From positions 538,360 through 602,359 of the forward strand of contig NMRA01000128.1 of NCBI GenBank assembly GCA_002633005.1: a DNA stretch of 64,000 nt. The letters run 5' to 3'. Origin of the DNA: Phoronis australis (Eukaryota > Phoronida > Phoronidae). The notes beneath the pieces were generated by a model that was not told where the DNA came from, searched no databases, and saw only the letters and a program-made list of their open reading frames with translations. Position numbers and translations under genes: made by a program. The first letter of the stretch is position 1, and each line of letters begins with the position of its first letter. Shown piece by piece: positions 1 through 15,000 of this stretch.

Positions 1-2878
1 TCGATTGTCGTCGGATTGAAATTGATTAGGCTAATGCGTTGCCCTTTGTCGGAGGCTCACTCTGTCGAGACTTTGTTGTTGTTTAGAACACGACATCAAA
101 TTCAACTATGAGTGACAAAAATCAGTTTTCAGTGAATATCAGGCGTTATCGTTATTCAGTGAGGTATTTGAGTATTTTATTACAGACTGAGCGAATTCTT
201 TAACGTCAACAAGTTGGCCTACTCTAGTCTAGGCTAGGCCAAAGACATTAACACGACTATTCACTTTGGCCGCCGCCATTATTGTGTCATGGACCCTGGC
301 AACATCTAGCGGGGATGTGTGTGTGTGTGCTGATTATAGTTTGTCAAATTTAAAACTGTGAAGTGTCTTTATTTAAAATATTGAGAACAAAAAATATGAA
401 CAGTGTAATGGAAAAAATACACATAGGCAAAACATATAGAGTAGATCTAAGGTAATATGGTCGGGACTGTGGATACCTATCATTGTCAGGCTTCAATGGT
501 CGTCGGCCATCTTCTTTCGCTAACGTCTCGGAAGAAACAGGCATTGAAGAACTGAGACGAAAATCAATGTATTTACTGATTGTCTTTTGAAACCTCTTAA
601 AAACTTGTAGATTTTACTAATGCACTTTTTTGTTCATTTTCAGGAGATATTTTCAAAATTAAATTTTCTTCAGACGGGACAAAAAACAACCCAGGGATTG
701 TTTATGCAATGTATCTATTTGTCCCAGGCACAAATCGACACCTCTTAGGCCAAAAGAAATCACAGCAGACAAATGCAACTCGCTGGGTGCTTAACAGTTT
801 TGGCCCACTCATTAGTCATCAAAATATTGTCCACTTTTTTTTTATTGCAAAATACAGTGTTGAGCTCAACATTTATGTTGAAATTTTTGGTTCAGGCACT
901 TTGGATTTATTTGAAGAAAATTAAAATACTTCAATTGATAGAGAATGACCACCAAAAAAGTAAAACATTGACTTTATTATCACCACATTGCATTGCTACA
1001 TACAACACAGCATACATAATTAAAAATAAAAGAAGAGATTGAGCAATAAACCGCAAATGCAACTTCGGTGTTTATTTATTTGTGATTACAGAAGCCTGTT
1101 AAAAGTGAAAGAAATCAAATAATATGATTTTGAGTAACTTATTAGAGCAACTGTATCGAGGTTCAATGGTCAACTTCAGCCAATCAAGTCTCAAAGGGTT
1201 ACAGTTCTGTTTTTGGCTGGCAAGGTGTTAACAGAGAATGGAGAAAAACTGAAAAGAAAGACAACAGAGATAAATGGTGTTAAGAACAACAAGAGCAAAA
1301 AGTCAAATAAAGAGGTCACAAACAGAAAATAAGCAAGGTCTATCTGGAATAAAAGAATCACGATTTATTTTTTAGAACTGAAATTCTGATCCAATTTTAA
1401 TTGATTTAAAATCGATATTACACCAGTAAAACAGTCTGTGGTTGAACTAGAATTGTTTGTAAACCATTTTCCACTGTTTTCTTGGCTTTTTTCTGTGTGG
1501 TTTTCTGTTCTTTCAAAAGGTGGCAGCATATGACGACATAGGAATCATAAAATGGCTGCCGAAAAGCAATGTACAGTTGAAACAACTCGGCATAAATTAA
1601 AGAAACCTTTCGAATCAACAGTTACTATATTATATTTGTGAGAGTTAATTCCTATTCGTAGCATAAATTTGAAGTGGAATAATTCGGTGAGTACGACAAC
1701 AAGCCGGTTTTATGCTTAGGCGGACGACCATTGGTTTCCTCGTGTGTATAAATTACGAGGAATACATCATAAGCAAAAGGGTGACTCAATAATCAGAGGT
1801 GAGCAGGTGAGAGTAGCGGGATGGGCAGGTACAGAACCTGCAGGATTTTCTCCAGCGGGGGTCAGGGAACTGATAAACATGTGACAGATTTGCTGAAGAA
1901 GAGATAGGAGCAAAAATGGAGGGTGCGCCCCTCAACCAAAAGATTGGATGCAGAGATAGCTTTTTGCCCCCAATATCCCAGGGGTTAATATCAATAAATT
2001 AAAAATTAAGTACTAATTTGTTTCAAACTAAAATTGAAAAATTAACAGATTCTCCTCTCCCCAACCATCAAATGTTTCCTACACTGATGTCCAAAAACTG
2101 CCCTCTTCCGCTATCCAAATACGGGTCCAGAACTTTGTTTCGAAAATTCACACCTTATGACATTCTGCAGTCAAATAAGTATTAGCGAATAAATAAAAAC
2201 AATAAATGAATAAATATTAAAGTATAGATAAAGTTGAATGTATAAAATAATTTAGATTCTAAAAGTACAGTTAATTTTGGAATTACCCAGTGTGTTGCTT
2301 CTCCACACCCAAAAAATCAAGCAACTGGCATGTGCGTGTCGTGAATATCGTCTCGAAATCAACATCTGAGTTTTCTTTGTTACAAAAGCAGAAGAGTGAC
2401 TACAGTTACTAATGTATTTGGGTTTCTTTTAAACTGTTAAACTATGGAAGGGAGATTTGTTTAATGTGTCCGTTTTTACCCATACTGACTCCTACCTGTG
2501 TTTTGACATTCAGTCATACACAACTAGTTGTGAGTGTTTTGGGACCTGAACTTTTTATGGTATGGTTTCTCATGGATTTGTGCGCTTACTGTTAACCCTG
2601 GTCAGTTTTGTTAGCAAATCTGAAAAAATTCTAACAAGCAGTTGACAGTAATATATCTTCTCATTTCAGCTTTCACTAAAAATTTATTATCAAAAGTCAC
2701 AAATATTTCATTTTTGAGAATTTTTTCGCGTTCTTAAAAATGCTACTTTCATCTGCTTCTGTTTATAGTCATAAATGCTGCCTGTGTAGTACAAAGTAAA
2801 GTTATGTAAAATATGCCTGCAATCAAATGTAAAATATGGCTGCTTGCTCATAATACAAATTGTTTTTCTGAGGTCATC
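1..2878. other. Region upstream of the glucosidase II alpha gene
   Basis: Apart from the small minus-strand ORF at 350-551 I find no supported gene. The open frames at 709-1042, 1418-1618 and 2708-2899 have no homology I recognise and no convincing splice partners. A short GT run lies at 317-329. The promoter and any 5' untranslated exon of the glucosidase gene must be here or overlap the first coding exon, but I cannot place a transcription start. Confidence 0.5.
350..551 (-). CDS. Possible small single-pass membrane protein or last coding exon
   Basis: A minus-strand frame starts at ATG 544-542 and ends at TAA 352-350 (64 aa). The first half is polar (K/R/D/P rich). A strongly hydrophobic stretch at about residues 37-56 (VLPMCIFSITLFIFFVLNI) is followed by a short polar tail, so the product would be a tail-anchored or single-pass membrane protein. 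A good splice acceptor (pyrimidine tract then CAG) ends at 552, just upstream of the ATG, and the frame stays open back to it. This could therefore be a 3'-terminal exon of a longer gene rather than a complete ORF. An AATAAA-like hexamer overlaps the last codons. I do not recognise a family, and chance is a real alternative. Confidence 0.25.
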
Positions 2879-3012
2879 ATGTTTAGTTGCAACCATCATT
2901 TCAGGTATCGGACACTCTGGTCAGTAGCAGTGGTGGCTGTGCTATGGTGTGACATTGTATTCACTGTAGACAGGGGCAACTTCAAAACATGCGATCAAAG
3001 TGGCTTCTGCAA
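2879..3012 (+). CDS. GANAB: GANAB first coding exon, signal peptide
   Basis: The frame from ATG 2879 gives a basic/aromatic N-region (HHFRYR), a hydrophobic core and then [15 protein letters not shown], the conserved mature N-terminus of glucosidase II alpha. The donor AA|GTAAGT at 3013 joins in phase to the acceptor before 4865, regenerating the conserved CKRQR. A possible acceptor (TTTCAG) ends at 2904, so an alternative first exon spliced to 2905 cannot be excluded. Confidence 0.85.
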
Positions 3013-6000
3013 GTAAGTTTTCATGTTGTAATGGTATAAGACATGTTTCTGCTCTCAGATTAGGTCCGAACAAGGAGAAAGTAACAGAAATGCTCAAATT
3101 GTTGATATCGCTCGAAGCAGTTGAAGCTTGTGTGAGACGTGAAGAATATATTAAGGTTGCAGAGTAATGGCACTACTGAGATGATAACTATACTTGACTA
3201 TCTAAAACATTTTGTGTATATCTTAGCTGGACATATGTTGATGGGATGTTGTTGAGCAGATCAAAGTGGCTTCTTTTCAATGATAAGTTGAGTAGATGTT
3301 TGGAGGGGGGGGGGGGCATTGCTTTGTTGCTAGAGTCTGAATTTAATGAAAGAAGGTGAAGTCATTAGTTAAGTCTGTTAGTGGTGTCCAATATTCCTGT
3401 GGGTATTGTTCATGTATTATTGATTAGATCTAGCATGCAGTTGTCATCACCTTGCAAGGTATATAATACTTGATGGGGCTGCATAATGTATGTATCTTGT
3501 TGTTCGCTACAATGTTACTGAAACTTACCTGTATGGTATTAAGTATGACATCTACAAACTGTCTGGTTTATGCAAAACCCCAACACAGCTGTTACGAATA
3601 AAGTTTAATATTTAGTCCTTCAATTACTTGTCTTTTATACAGGTCCTTAATATTGTTGAAATTTGGTTAAATGCAATTCCCACTGATAAGGCTACTCATA
3701 CACTTCTTATGTTGATAGGGAAGGAAGAAAGCTTCATTTGAGGAAGGGTTAAATATTCTTGACATCTATCATTTTTGTCTTTAACCAGAAATGAACGGTT
3801 ATGCTGTTGTTGCTAAGAGTGCCACCTGGTGTGCTACCAAGTTAAACAGTATCTAGGCAATGTGTGATTATGCTGCTATTCTTCAGTGTGTCATGTGGTG
3901 TGCTAGTGTTATTGAATAGTGATCATTGTGTAGAGTTGGTTGAGAGATTCATGCGATGTATTAGCATGATGTCTCTACACCTGCGGAGGACCTTTAGGGG
4001 TTTTGTCTCTCTTCGTCAATAATTCTTTCGGGGCAGCTGTTTCTGGCGCTGCAATTATAAATCAATACTTGAGGTGGATTGATTTCTCAATATCTGGTGT
4101 TTCCAAAACCTGCATGAAAAGTAGCAGATTGCAACATGTCAAACATGGCCACTTCAAAAATAATCTGACCTCTGGGCATCCCAATGTTAAATTGAGGCTT
4201 GTGTGTAATTCAGGCTTTTTGTCAATAAGTGGATTTTATTAAATGTGATTCAAGAATGTTTTCTGGTTCTTATATTTCCTTTGTGTTGCATAATTGATAC
4301 TAATCAAATTTGGTTGAGCAAATGCAAGGATTTCTTAGAACTGAGCAATATGTTATGTTCTAGGAAAATGTGGAGACCAGTATCAATAGAACACTACAAA
4401 ATATTTATTAGGTTTAACAATTATGCTGTCAGTAAGCAAGACGAGATGAAACTTTTATGTCCCGAATGTCGAGGCAAAGTCTTAGTTTCTAAAGGGCATC
4501 AGGGAAGTTCTTCAATATTTCTTTATATCAGAGAAGTGGACACACGTATGGTGGGAACATTATTCCCCTCACTATACAGTCAAGGGGCCTCTTCCAAGAA
4601 AACTGACTTAGCTAAGATAAATCTTAAATTTTAGTAAATTTTAAAATAAAAGTAAAATTTGTCTCAAAAGCAATTCAAGAAATAGATCTTAAGTTTGACT
4701 TAAGTGTATGACCCAAACTTTGACTAACTTTCCAGATGTGGAAGTTTCAAAGTTTGGTAGTTAAGACAAATCTTAGACTTAAGTAAAAATGAACTTAAGT
4801 CAGTTTCTTGGAACGGGCCCATGAACTCTAAATTCATTCTGTGGCATGTGCTTCATTATTACAGGCGCCAGAGGGCCATCAACAAGCAGCCTTCACCATC
4901 ACCATATATTGTGTTAATGGACACTTTGAAACTGCAAGCCTCTGAGTTCACTGTGCAACTACTCAATACTCATAATAACATCCGATTCACGCTGGAAGTG
5001 AATGCACTAGAAAAAAACACAGCTAGACTAAAGATACGCGAGACCGAGCCGATTCGACCCCGATATGAAATTCCCGTCGGTGACGTACTAGTTGGTGAAC
5101 CAAAACAGCAGGGGTGAGCGCAGGTTTACATTGATCTTGCCATTACTGATAGTGTTGAATAAATAATTAGCTGTCTTAGAATCCTTATTAAATGGAAACC
5201 CAATGTCTTGTTTGTGAAATGTGTTGGCCTTCAATCGACATTACATTTAATTTGTTCTTCCTCGATTCTCTTGCAGCATGACTGTTGTCAGTCAGGATGA
5301 CAGTCAAGTCAGTGTGAGTTTTGAGAACAATAAAATCGTGCTTCAGGCTAAACCATTCAGGATTGACCTGTTTGCTGATGGTGAACCTGTGTTCAGCGTT
5401 AACTCAAGGGGTCTGCTCAAGTTTGAACATGGAAGGGAGAAAAGGTAACAATAAATGTGCTTATTTAGGCCTTTGGTGCAGATTTAAGGGGGTTATATTT
5501 TCATGCCATTGGGTGGGGTTTTGTTCAGTACATTCAATGCATCACAAGACTCTTGTCAAACAGGTGAAAGCAAGGTTACAGCTGGACGTCTGCAGGATGG
5601 TAAGGTGTTGCCAGCTGTCCAGCTTTGCAATAGATGCATGCTGAATTCATTGACATAGTAATCTAGTGTGATCATGAATGAATGTGATGCACCAGAAAGT
5701 GTTGGTGGTATGTTGTGAAACATTGGCTGTAATGACAGTTCATTGTAAGTTAGTTTAGCTGTGAAGGGTAATAGTCACCGTGACTGAGAAATGGTGTTTT
5801 GTCTGATTGGTGTTGGCATGTACTGTATTAGTTGGATGGAGACTATATGAGGCACACTGGATTGTTAACTTTGCACATTTTTTTCAGGAAATCCTGCAAG
5901 ACATGAGTAGATACTTAGGGTTTCAGAACCACTTATCAATACTTAAAAGATTGTGTTAAAGAGGAACATGCACTCTAAATCCTTATCTCTGTGATTGCTT

Positions 6001-9000
6001 GGTCAAATTAGTTAGAAACAACATAAAGTGACAATGTGAATATAAAGTACATTAAAAATTGCCAAATGTTGTTAAGATTAAGAACGAGTTTTGTGTCGAA
6101 AATGATCCGCCGTAAATCACGGAACCGCGTCCAGTAAGTATCTTGACATGGTGCTGGGAAATACCACTGCATGATGTGGGTTATGTGAGCCCCCAAGGTA
6201 CATCATTTGTGCAAAAAGTAACCTATTTGCAGATTGAAATTTTTGTTTTCACATTTACGAGTTGTCATTGAATACAACTGCATTTTGTTTAGCGTAGATA
6301 ATGTTCAAATAGCGTTGTCGTTTAGTTCTTGCTTTACATTTATAGTTAGGACCATGCAAATTCATCTTAAAGGAATAACAAACTAGTAGCAAACAAAATC
6401 GCTTCTCATATCAATGAGGAACTAGGTCAGATCAATTTTGAACTGACTGTTGACATTTTTGCCCGTGTAGTGCTGTGTTGCCAAGTGTCTCTTGGCTATT
6501 GTGGTGGGCAGACTTTCACCACGTACTAAGTGCCTCAGCGTCTGAGTATTATTAAGCCTAAAAAGTGTTATAAATAAATTTCCAAACTTAGGAACACCAT
6601 ATTTCAGGAACGGTTGATGGGATTCAAAAGAAACCTCAAATTGGGAAAAAGGCCCTTGGGAATTGTTTTTGAAGAGTTTCAAGGTCCTCAATAATGTGTT
6701 ACCAAAAAACTGAAACTTTGTATGAAACAAAGTAGTTTTTTGGAAACTTCAGAGTCTTTTTTGAGATTTGGTCTGGAATGTTAAGACATTTGGTCAATAT
6801 GCTTTCCAGGTGTACCTTAAAGTATTTGTTAAGTTCAAAACCCGTAACTTAACTCTCTTACTGTCATTAGTCTTCACGTTCTCGCTGAATGGCGCCTCCT
6901 TGTTTGTAGGGGCCTAATTCAAAAAGTACGATCTTCTATTGGCTCCTATATTTCTTCATGGTTGTCCAAACCTTTCAGTGCTGCACCTGCTGTTGACGAG
7001 ACAGAAAAAAAGGAAGACGATGAGGATAGGCCAGAGGAGGTAAGCTTCAAGACTGCGCCACTTCCAAGGGTTTTAAGGATCGTATTGAATTGTTTGTGTT
7101 TTTATTCAGATAAACCGATAGCAGTTATTGCATCTTGAGTCTTTTCAAACAAGGCATCTCGTTTCACAAGAAAGATTTTCTTTAGACAGCTTTTGGCTGT
7201 TGAAAATATGAATGTGAATTAACATTCAGTGTTTCAAGTAACTTGGAAATAAACACATTAGGTAGCAAATATGAAAGAAACTGCTTTTCTAATGAAAATG
7301 ATTTACAAAGCAGGACCTTTGGTGTTGGTATTAACATTTTGAATGTGGGGTGAAACTTTAATAGAAAATATGTCTTTTGCCAACTTAACTCACTGACAGT
7401 CTTGCCTAAATAATACTTTGAAAACTTTACTCAAGGTGCTTGATACATCGATAAAAATGCTCAAGTTTTTACCAAATGTTGCTTGGTAATAGCTTCACCA
7501 TAGAAGCTGTGCTAAAACCAAAGTAAATTGTCCTGAAAGTTATTTATTTTTGTTGAGACCAAAAAGAAATTTCACCTGCAAATTTTTTACCATAGATAAG
7601 TAATCTCTCTGTAACTTGACACACTTAATTTTGTTTTTTGTCTCAATTCCTTGTTTTGTATTTCCCCACTCTAGGCCGATGCTCAGGAAGAAAAGGATGA
7701 AAACGAGCCTGAGAAAAAAGATGACACGGCAGATGAGGAACCAGACATGTGGGAAGAAACATTTAAAAGTCACCAGGACAGCAAGAAACGAGGTGAGCTT
7801 CAGGGAAAATCATCAAAGCTAGTGGAAAGGAAAAAAAGGAAATATCCGGTGGGGAAGTTAGTTAGAATGAAACAAGTCTGATTTTTCATCCGTCGTATCG
7901 CGATGTCAGCATACTGTGAAACCCAAGTACATGAATGGCGAAAATTACCTTGTGGTTACTTTTTGTTTAAAAAATGTCTCGTGGGAAGTGAAAATTATAT
8001 CCTGGAAAAGCGAGAGAAAGTGAAAGCCCCATGTTTTTGGCATATTTTTTTCATCGTAGAAAGTTTCATTCTTAGCATCTAAAAATCGAATAGCAAAATT
8101 ACTGAAAATTTTAAAATATTAGTTTATCTTTGTAGTGCTTTAATCTGAGTGTATTATGATTCTCTGTCTATCATCTTTATACACAAAATAATTTAATGTC
8201 AACCCAATAGATTACTTGTGATAAGTAAAGGTCATTATGTCAAGCACCTCATCTGTCTGGTTTAGTGTCTGAGATGCATTTCCTAATATACAAGCAACAA
8301 AACAGAGAAGACGAAGCAAATGGTCGTCTTATTCTTATTCTTCAAACACAAATTCCAGTTTTTTTTCTTTAAAGTCTTTAACAGTCTGCGTTAGAGGAGC
8401 ATTTGTACCATGTGGTTTGTGGATTGAAACTTTCTATCTCCATACTGTTCTCATCACATGGACAATGGTTGCAACATATATCCACATTCTGCTCCCTATG
8501 AGAGTTGTTTAGACTTTGTACCCTGAGATCAGTCTCAACATTTGTCTTGAGAATGGTTTAGTCATAATAAACCCGACGGTCCACTAATACAATATCTTTG
8601 TGTGTGTATGTGCTGATTTTTAAGTTTCGTAGTACGGTACTCATATTTTGGCCATAAACAAATGTGATCAAAACCGAATGTCTTCAGTAATTGGGTAACA
8701 AAAACGACAAATAAAATCAGCCTCTTAAACTCATGAAATCAGTCTCAGTAATCTTCCTTACCATAACGGAACTTGATTTTCTATACTAACAACTATATCG
8801 AAATAATCAGAGATTCAAGAAAACACTTAATAACAGTTTATTAGAGATCGTCTTCCCAAAAATCTTAAAATTGAATGTTGCACGTGTATGCATTGTGTGT
8901 GACTTTAATTCCTGGCTCATTTGTCTGTGTAACAGAATGTCTGTACAGATCCAGTATAAGACCAGCCAAAGCTTCGACTAATTACAGGTCCAGAGTCTAT

Positions 9001-12000
9001 TGGTCTTGACTTCTCTTTCCCTGGTTATGAGAACGTCTATGGTATACCTGAACATGCTGATTCTTTTGCTCTGAAAACAACAAAGTAAGTTATGTGATCT
9101 AAAGGTAGAATGTGTAACAGAGGTAATTGTGAGGGTTAGGCAGTTTATGAAAACAACATGTAAAAGTCAAGATTAATGTTATCTTTCTGCTTTAGAATTG
9201 GAGTCAGTATAGATGCGTGCAAGCTGTGGCCATCTTGTGTGAGAAACTTAATATTAAAACTCTGTGTATTATGTTTTCAAGTAATAACTTTATGAAGTTA
9301 TTAGCATGAGTTTCTCATAAAAATTTTTGTTGGATCTGTCATTTCTTGTGCCAAGCGTCACTCATTTATTGTGATGTAGCTCAAAGCCTTGCTCTTTTTC
9401 CCACATTTTAAACTTATTGCAGATGTTCGCTTTATCATATAAAATACAAGTAGTTAAATTGTGGTACTGAGTGCTGGATGTCTTGTGTATTTTGTTCTCG
9501 TACTTAACGTTTCAGTTGCCTGTGTTGCTTTGTTTTCTAGAAACACTGACCCATACAGGCTGTATAACTTGGATGTGTTTGAATATGAACTCAACAACCC
9601 CATGGCTCTGTATGGTAGTGTACCGGTCATGCTGGCTCACAAGTGAGTAACCAACCTACTTCCTAGGCTATGAACTTTCCATGCCCAGAACTCAAAAAGC
9701 CATTCAGTGCCTTGCATTCCACTAGGTCCTGAAAATTTAAATGAACAATTTTGTCTATGAATTCATGTGTTCAATAATCCAAACTGTTAATATTTTCTTA
9801 ATCAGCTTGACAAAAACTAACATTTTCACATCTTGTTTTAATCCACACACACAGTGGTATTATGACATTTGATCTGTATGGGCTGACCACAACTATCCAA
9901 CATATCCTTTTGTTTTTGTTTCCAGTGAGAAGAGAACGGTTGGCATGTTCTGGCACAATGCGGCCGAGACCTGGGTGGACATTACTGCTAACTTTGCTGA
10001 CAAGGTACTCTTCTTTAAGGTTGTCCAAATAGCATTTAGTAAAGGTGACCATTTCATTTGGAGAATATGATAGGTTGTCTCAGCTATTCATGAGTCTCCT
10101 TCTTATGACTGCTGTTTGTTCCTTTTCTCAACATGTGCAAGTTCTAATTCTGTGTCAAACAGATGGCTACCTGTTTATTATGACTATATTCAATCAGTTT
10201 TTCGTTTGAGCAATCGCGTAATAAGAAGCTCAGATCTTTTTGTATGCTTCATCATTCAGGGTTCTGCAAGGAGTTGGAGATTAGATTTTCTGTGGCAAAC
10301 TTGTTCTATTCAACCTGTAAATTGTAAATGACTTTGTAACTTGGAAAAGTCATGTTGAAATACATGTGACCTTATGTGACAGTTGGTTGTAATGTTGTTT
10401 ATGAAAAATCAAAGAGTGTGTAGACAGGGTTTTAAGTTTGAAAACTTTATCAAAGATACAGATGAGCTTTATTCTGTTCCATTATTAAATTTATTAAGAG
10501 TAAGATGTAGGAACCCATCGTTAAAGTAACAAATTTCTCATGTATTAATCTTTTGTGTTTTATTAAAAAACATTTGTGTTTTTATCCCTGTAGGGTATGT
10601 TCACCAAGTTGGTTGACTTTGTCAAAGGTGGTGATGAGATCCCTCAGGTGGACACACACTGGTTCTCAGAATGTGGCATCATAGACGTGTTCGTCATGTT
10701 GGGCCCGAAGCCATCTGATTTATTCCAACAGTACGCGGCACTCACGGGGACCACCCAGCTTCCTCCTGTGAGTAGAATGTAGTCTGTGGTAGTGTCCATG
10801 ACAGTACAATGTGGCTGTGTTAAGAGACTTCTGTGTAGTTTTAACAAGGAGATTGATGTATTTCTACTAGTCTTGCTGAAATCCATTTTACTTCACCATG
10901 TATTATAATTACAGCTCTTTTCGTTGGCATATCACCAGTGTCGCTGGAATTACAACGATCAAGAAGACGTGGCAGGGTAAGTGGTTAGATGTACTTCCTG
11001 TAGACACAATGACTTAAGGCTCTCATGGTATCAAGCCGAGTCTGGAGAATTACAGTCATAGATTTCTCCATTTTATAGTAGAAGGTGCCTACTTCCGTTA
11101 TGTACAGTGCAGAGTTCATGAAGTACGTGACTGTGTCTAATATGTATTGACTTTCAGAGTTTACTGGATTTAATACACGATTGTGTCTAATATTTATTGA
11201 TGTACTTTCAGAGTTGACGCCAATTTTGATGAACATAATTTGCCTCTGGATGTGATTTGGTTGGACATTGAGCATGCTAAAGAAAGAGAGTATGTGGTTT
11301 CTTGTGTTCCCATTTTCATTTTGCCTAGTTCAACATTAATGCCAGTTTAAACTGACACAATCTATTCCTAGGCTCTGATAATAAATCCGATTGCTATATA
11401 GTTAATGCAAACTCAGTGCAGTGCTCTTTGGGAAACTTGTTTTCTGAAGTGGTAATGAGATATCTTTTAAATATGGAGATGATGTCACCTTTATTAACTT
11501 AAAGGTACAAATCCCTTGTAATAATTGTGAAATGATGCAGTCAGCCCAACATTGAGTTTCCCCATGTTTTGTTTCTGCATCCACTTTGACTGAGCAAACA
11601 CCAATGACTAACTAGGTGTTAGATTGCCAGTCAGTCACACGGTTCACTCTTTAAAAGTTACTGATTATTATGATTATTAGTCTCTATTCTTCATGTCTCT
11701 ACCTCAACATGCATGGTCAACAAAGGGGGGGGGGGCAGTAATTGTGTAGAAAAATGTCCCAAGGTAACTGGGTATTTGTAATTAAACAAAAACCCAAACT
11801 GTTGGGTTTCCATTCAGACTAATACCTGGGCTAAATATACAGAGCTTGGTAAACTATGCTTCAAATAAAATGCCAGCAGTTGATGCTGCAATGGAGAACT
11901 GAAGTCAAATAGCAAGAGTGTTTCAGGGTAAAATTTGAATTGTAAATCAACCACTGGTTGTGCTGGACAATGTGAAATAGATGAGTGAAACCAATTTGAC

Positions 12001-15000
12001 AGTAAAGTGATGAAACGGTTTTAATTTTACCAATTTACAACAGTTGTTTTCCATTTCGTTTTACTCGCGGTCAACCTATATTGGCTTGTAGTATTATTGT
12101 CTGTACTGGGAGTTAGAATGCAGTCTAAGATCAAGGAGAAGCACAATGATTCTAGAGTCTATCTAACACATTGTTAATCAATTCACGGATTTTGTTAAAA
12201 AGCAATTGGTGTAAGTTCATGGTTCTATCCGGTGTTAGTTTTATAGAAAGTTCACCTCTGCAAATATGAAGAATTTGAACACTTGTTCTGACAACGATAA
12301 AACCACTACTAGGATGAAGCCAGGCTCTGTCTTTAAAATTTGTACCTGTACATCCCTAGATACTTCACATGGGATCCAGAGAAATTCCCTCGCCCTCAAG
12401 AAATGTTGGGTAATCTCTCTTCGAAAGGACGTAAGATGGTGACAATTGTTGACCCTCACCTGAAACGAGATGAGAATTTCCGTATACACAAGGAGTTCTC
12501 TGGTCTGGACTACTATGTCAAGAATAAAGATGGGAATGAGTATGATCAGTGGTGCTGGTCAGGTAAATTGCACATTTTAGAATTCTAAAACTTTGAAAAT
12601 TAATGGAGCATAATTATTGTACTGCAGTGTCAAATTGTTGATACTAAAGATAGCTTTTTTCAAATATTTTGGAAAATGCTAAGTTTTGACCATGAAATTA
12701 TGATTTTTTGAAATTGTTGGTGAGCATGAAAACCTGTTATGTGCATGAAGATAGTACCTGCATATCTGTAGTCACATTACTATTTCTTGCTTTGAAAATT
12801 GTGATTTACAGACATAACTGTAACTTGTACACGCAAAAACTTGAATCTGAACCTTAGAAAATGATGCTACTCTTTCACTCTATTAGCTACAAAAAGCATT
12901 TCTGGGATGTTCCTTCCCCGAGTGCTGAGGTGTGAAAAATGACAACTTCTTTTCTCAGAATGCTGAAGTTATCATTTTTGAAAGGTGTTTTCTCGGGGAA
13001 AAGTTTTTAAAAGAAAATCCCAGACCCACTTTTGTAGCTACAATACTGAATAAACAAAATGCGCAATTTTTTAGTGAAGAGTATTATGTTGACCTCAAAA
13101 AAGTTATAGTGATCTAATGTAAAAACATGATTTAAAAAACCACATGCACATGACTACAAATGTTCGAACACTGTTTTAACAGTCACAAAATCGGTGTCTT
13201 TGCTCATGAAGGGTTTTGAAAATAGATGATGTCTAGTTTCAAACTCCAACCTAGTTCCTCTCTGAGACTATTGACAATTTATTGATGAATTTAATTTTGG
13301 TTCAGTTGTCTCTGTGTGTATATTTGATACTTAGTAATTATATTTTAGTCATTCTTTTTTCATGTCTGGATGAACTTTACTGTAATATAAGTTTTTTAAT
13401 GCAAGGCTTATTGTTGTCTTATGACTTGACATGTTGTTTACTCCGTTTGCTTTATGTATGTTGTGCTTAATGTTGGTCTAACCATTGCAAAGATGTACAA
13501 CAACCTAGTAACTATTCACGTTTATCACCAGGGTCATCTGGATGGCCGGACTTCACTCGACCAGAAGTTCGTGAGTACTGGGCCAAGAAATTTGCACTAG
13601 ATGATTACCAAGGGTCGACATTAGACCTCTTCACCTGGAATGACATGAACGAGCCGTCTGTGTTTAGTGGACCTGAGGTCACTATGCATAAGGATGTGCT
13701 CCATGCGAATGGTTGGGAACACCGTGATGTACATAATGTCTATGGCATGTACCAGCAGTGGGCCACAGCTAAAGGGCTTGTGGATCGGTCAGGTGGTCTG
13801 CTACGGCCATTTGTATTAACCAGGGCTGTATTTGCAGGAAGTCAGAGATTTGGTAAGTGGAGTGAATGTGCGTTTGACTATCAAAGCATGGTCCTTCCTT
13901 TGCAGTGACAGGTTAAGCCTTGAATGAATAAGTTGTGCGTGTCTTGTACCCTGTCTTGTACCCCTGTATTGGTAGACTGATAATTCTGGAATATTTTATT
14001 TCTTCTGTGTTTTTTAACTTAATTATGAGGTCGTAGCTACATTAACATGAACTGTTTATATTTAGTAACTATTATTTACTAGTTTTCTAATCCATGTATT
14101 GTTCGTGGAGCAGATTATTCTCTACTGTTTGTTCCAAAAGCCGGTGAAAATATTGAAATACTAGACTATACATAAAGTTGAATTATGTATATTCTATCTA
14201 GACTATAGACTAAGTTGGATAATGTATAATCAAAACTAAGTTGAATAATGTGTACTAGACTATAGATGTAATTGGATTTTGTGTATGCTACTAGTTGTAG
14301 ACTAAGTTTGATAATTTGTCAATCAGGTGCCATGTGGACTGGAGATAACACTGCTGAATGGTCGCATCTCAAGATATCCTTGCCCATGCTCCTCTCTCTC
14401 AATGTGGTGGGGATCACGTTCAGTGGTGCTGACGTNTAGCTACATTAACATGAACTGTTTATATTTAGTAACTATTATTTACTAGTTTTCTAATCCATGT
14501 ATTGTTCGTGGAGCAGACTATTCTCTACTGTTTGTTCCAAAAGCCGGTGAAAATATTGAAATACTAGACTATACATAAAGTTGAATGATGTATATTCTAT
14601 CTAGACTATAGACTAAGTTGGATAATGTATATAAAAAAAATAATTGCAGGCAGTCTGATACACGTTGTATCAGACGTGCGCAGGCCTCGCATGTGGGCCC
14701 ATTGCACTGCTCACCTGGAAATATTTTTATGCTTTATTGATATATGGTTAAAACTGAGCTGAGGAGCTAGAAACCTGGCTCAAGGGTTTAGCAGTGTGAC
14801 CTGGGGACTTGAACCCACAGTCTCGAGTAAAGAAAGCGGGCACTTGTCAACCAGGCCACACTGCCTCCTCTTTGGATAATGTATAATCAAAACTAAGTTG
14901 AATAATGTGTACTAGACTATAGATGTAATTGGATTTTGTGTATGCTACTAGTTGTAGACTAAGTTTGATAATTTGTCAATCAGGTGCCATGTGGACTGGA

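Noticed and set aside
14327-14435. Mutually exclusive or tandemly duplicated GANAB exon
   Set aside because: The copy has no donor, stops at an N and its intron is also duplicated almost exactly; an allelic assembly artefact explains it better.
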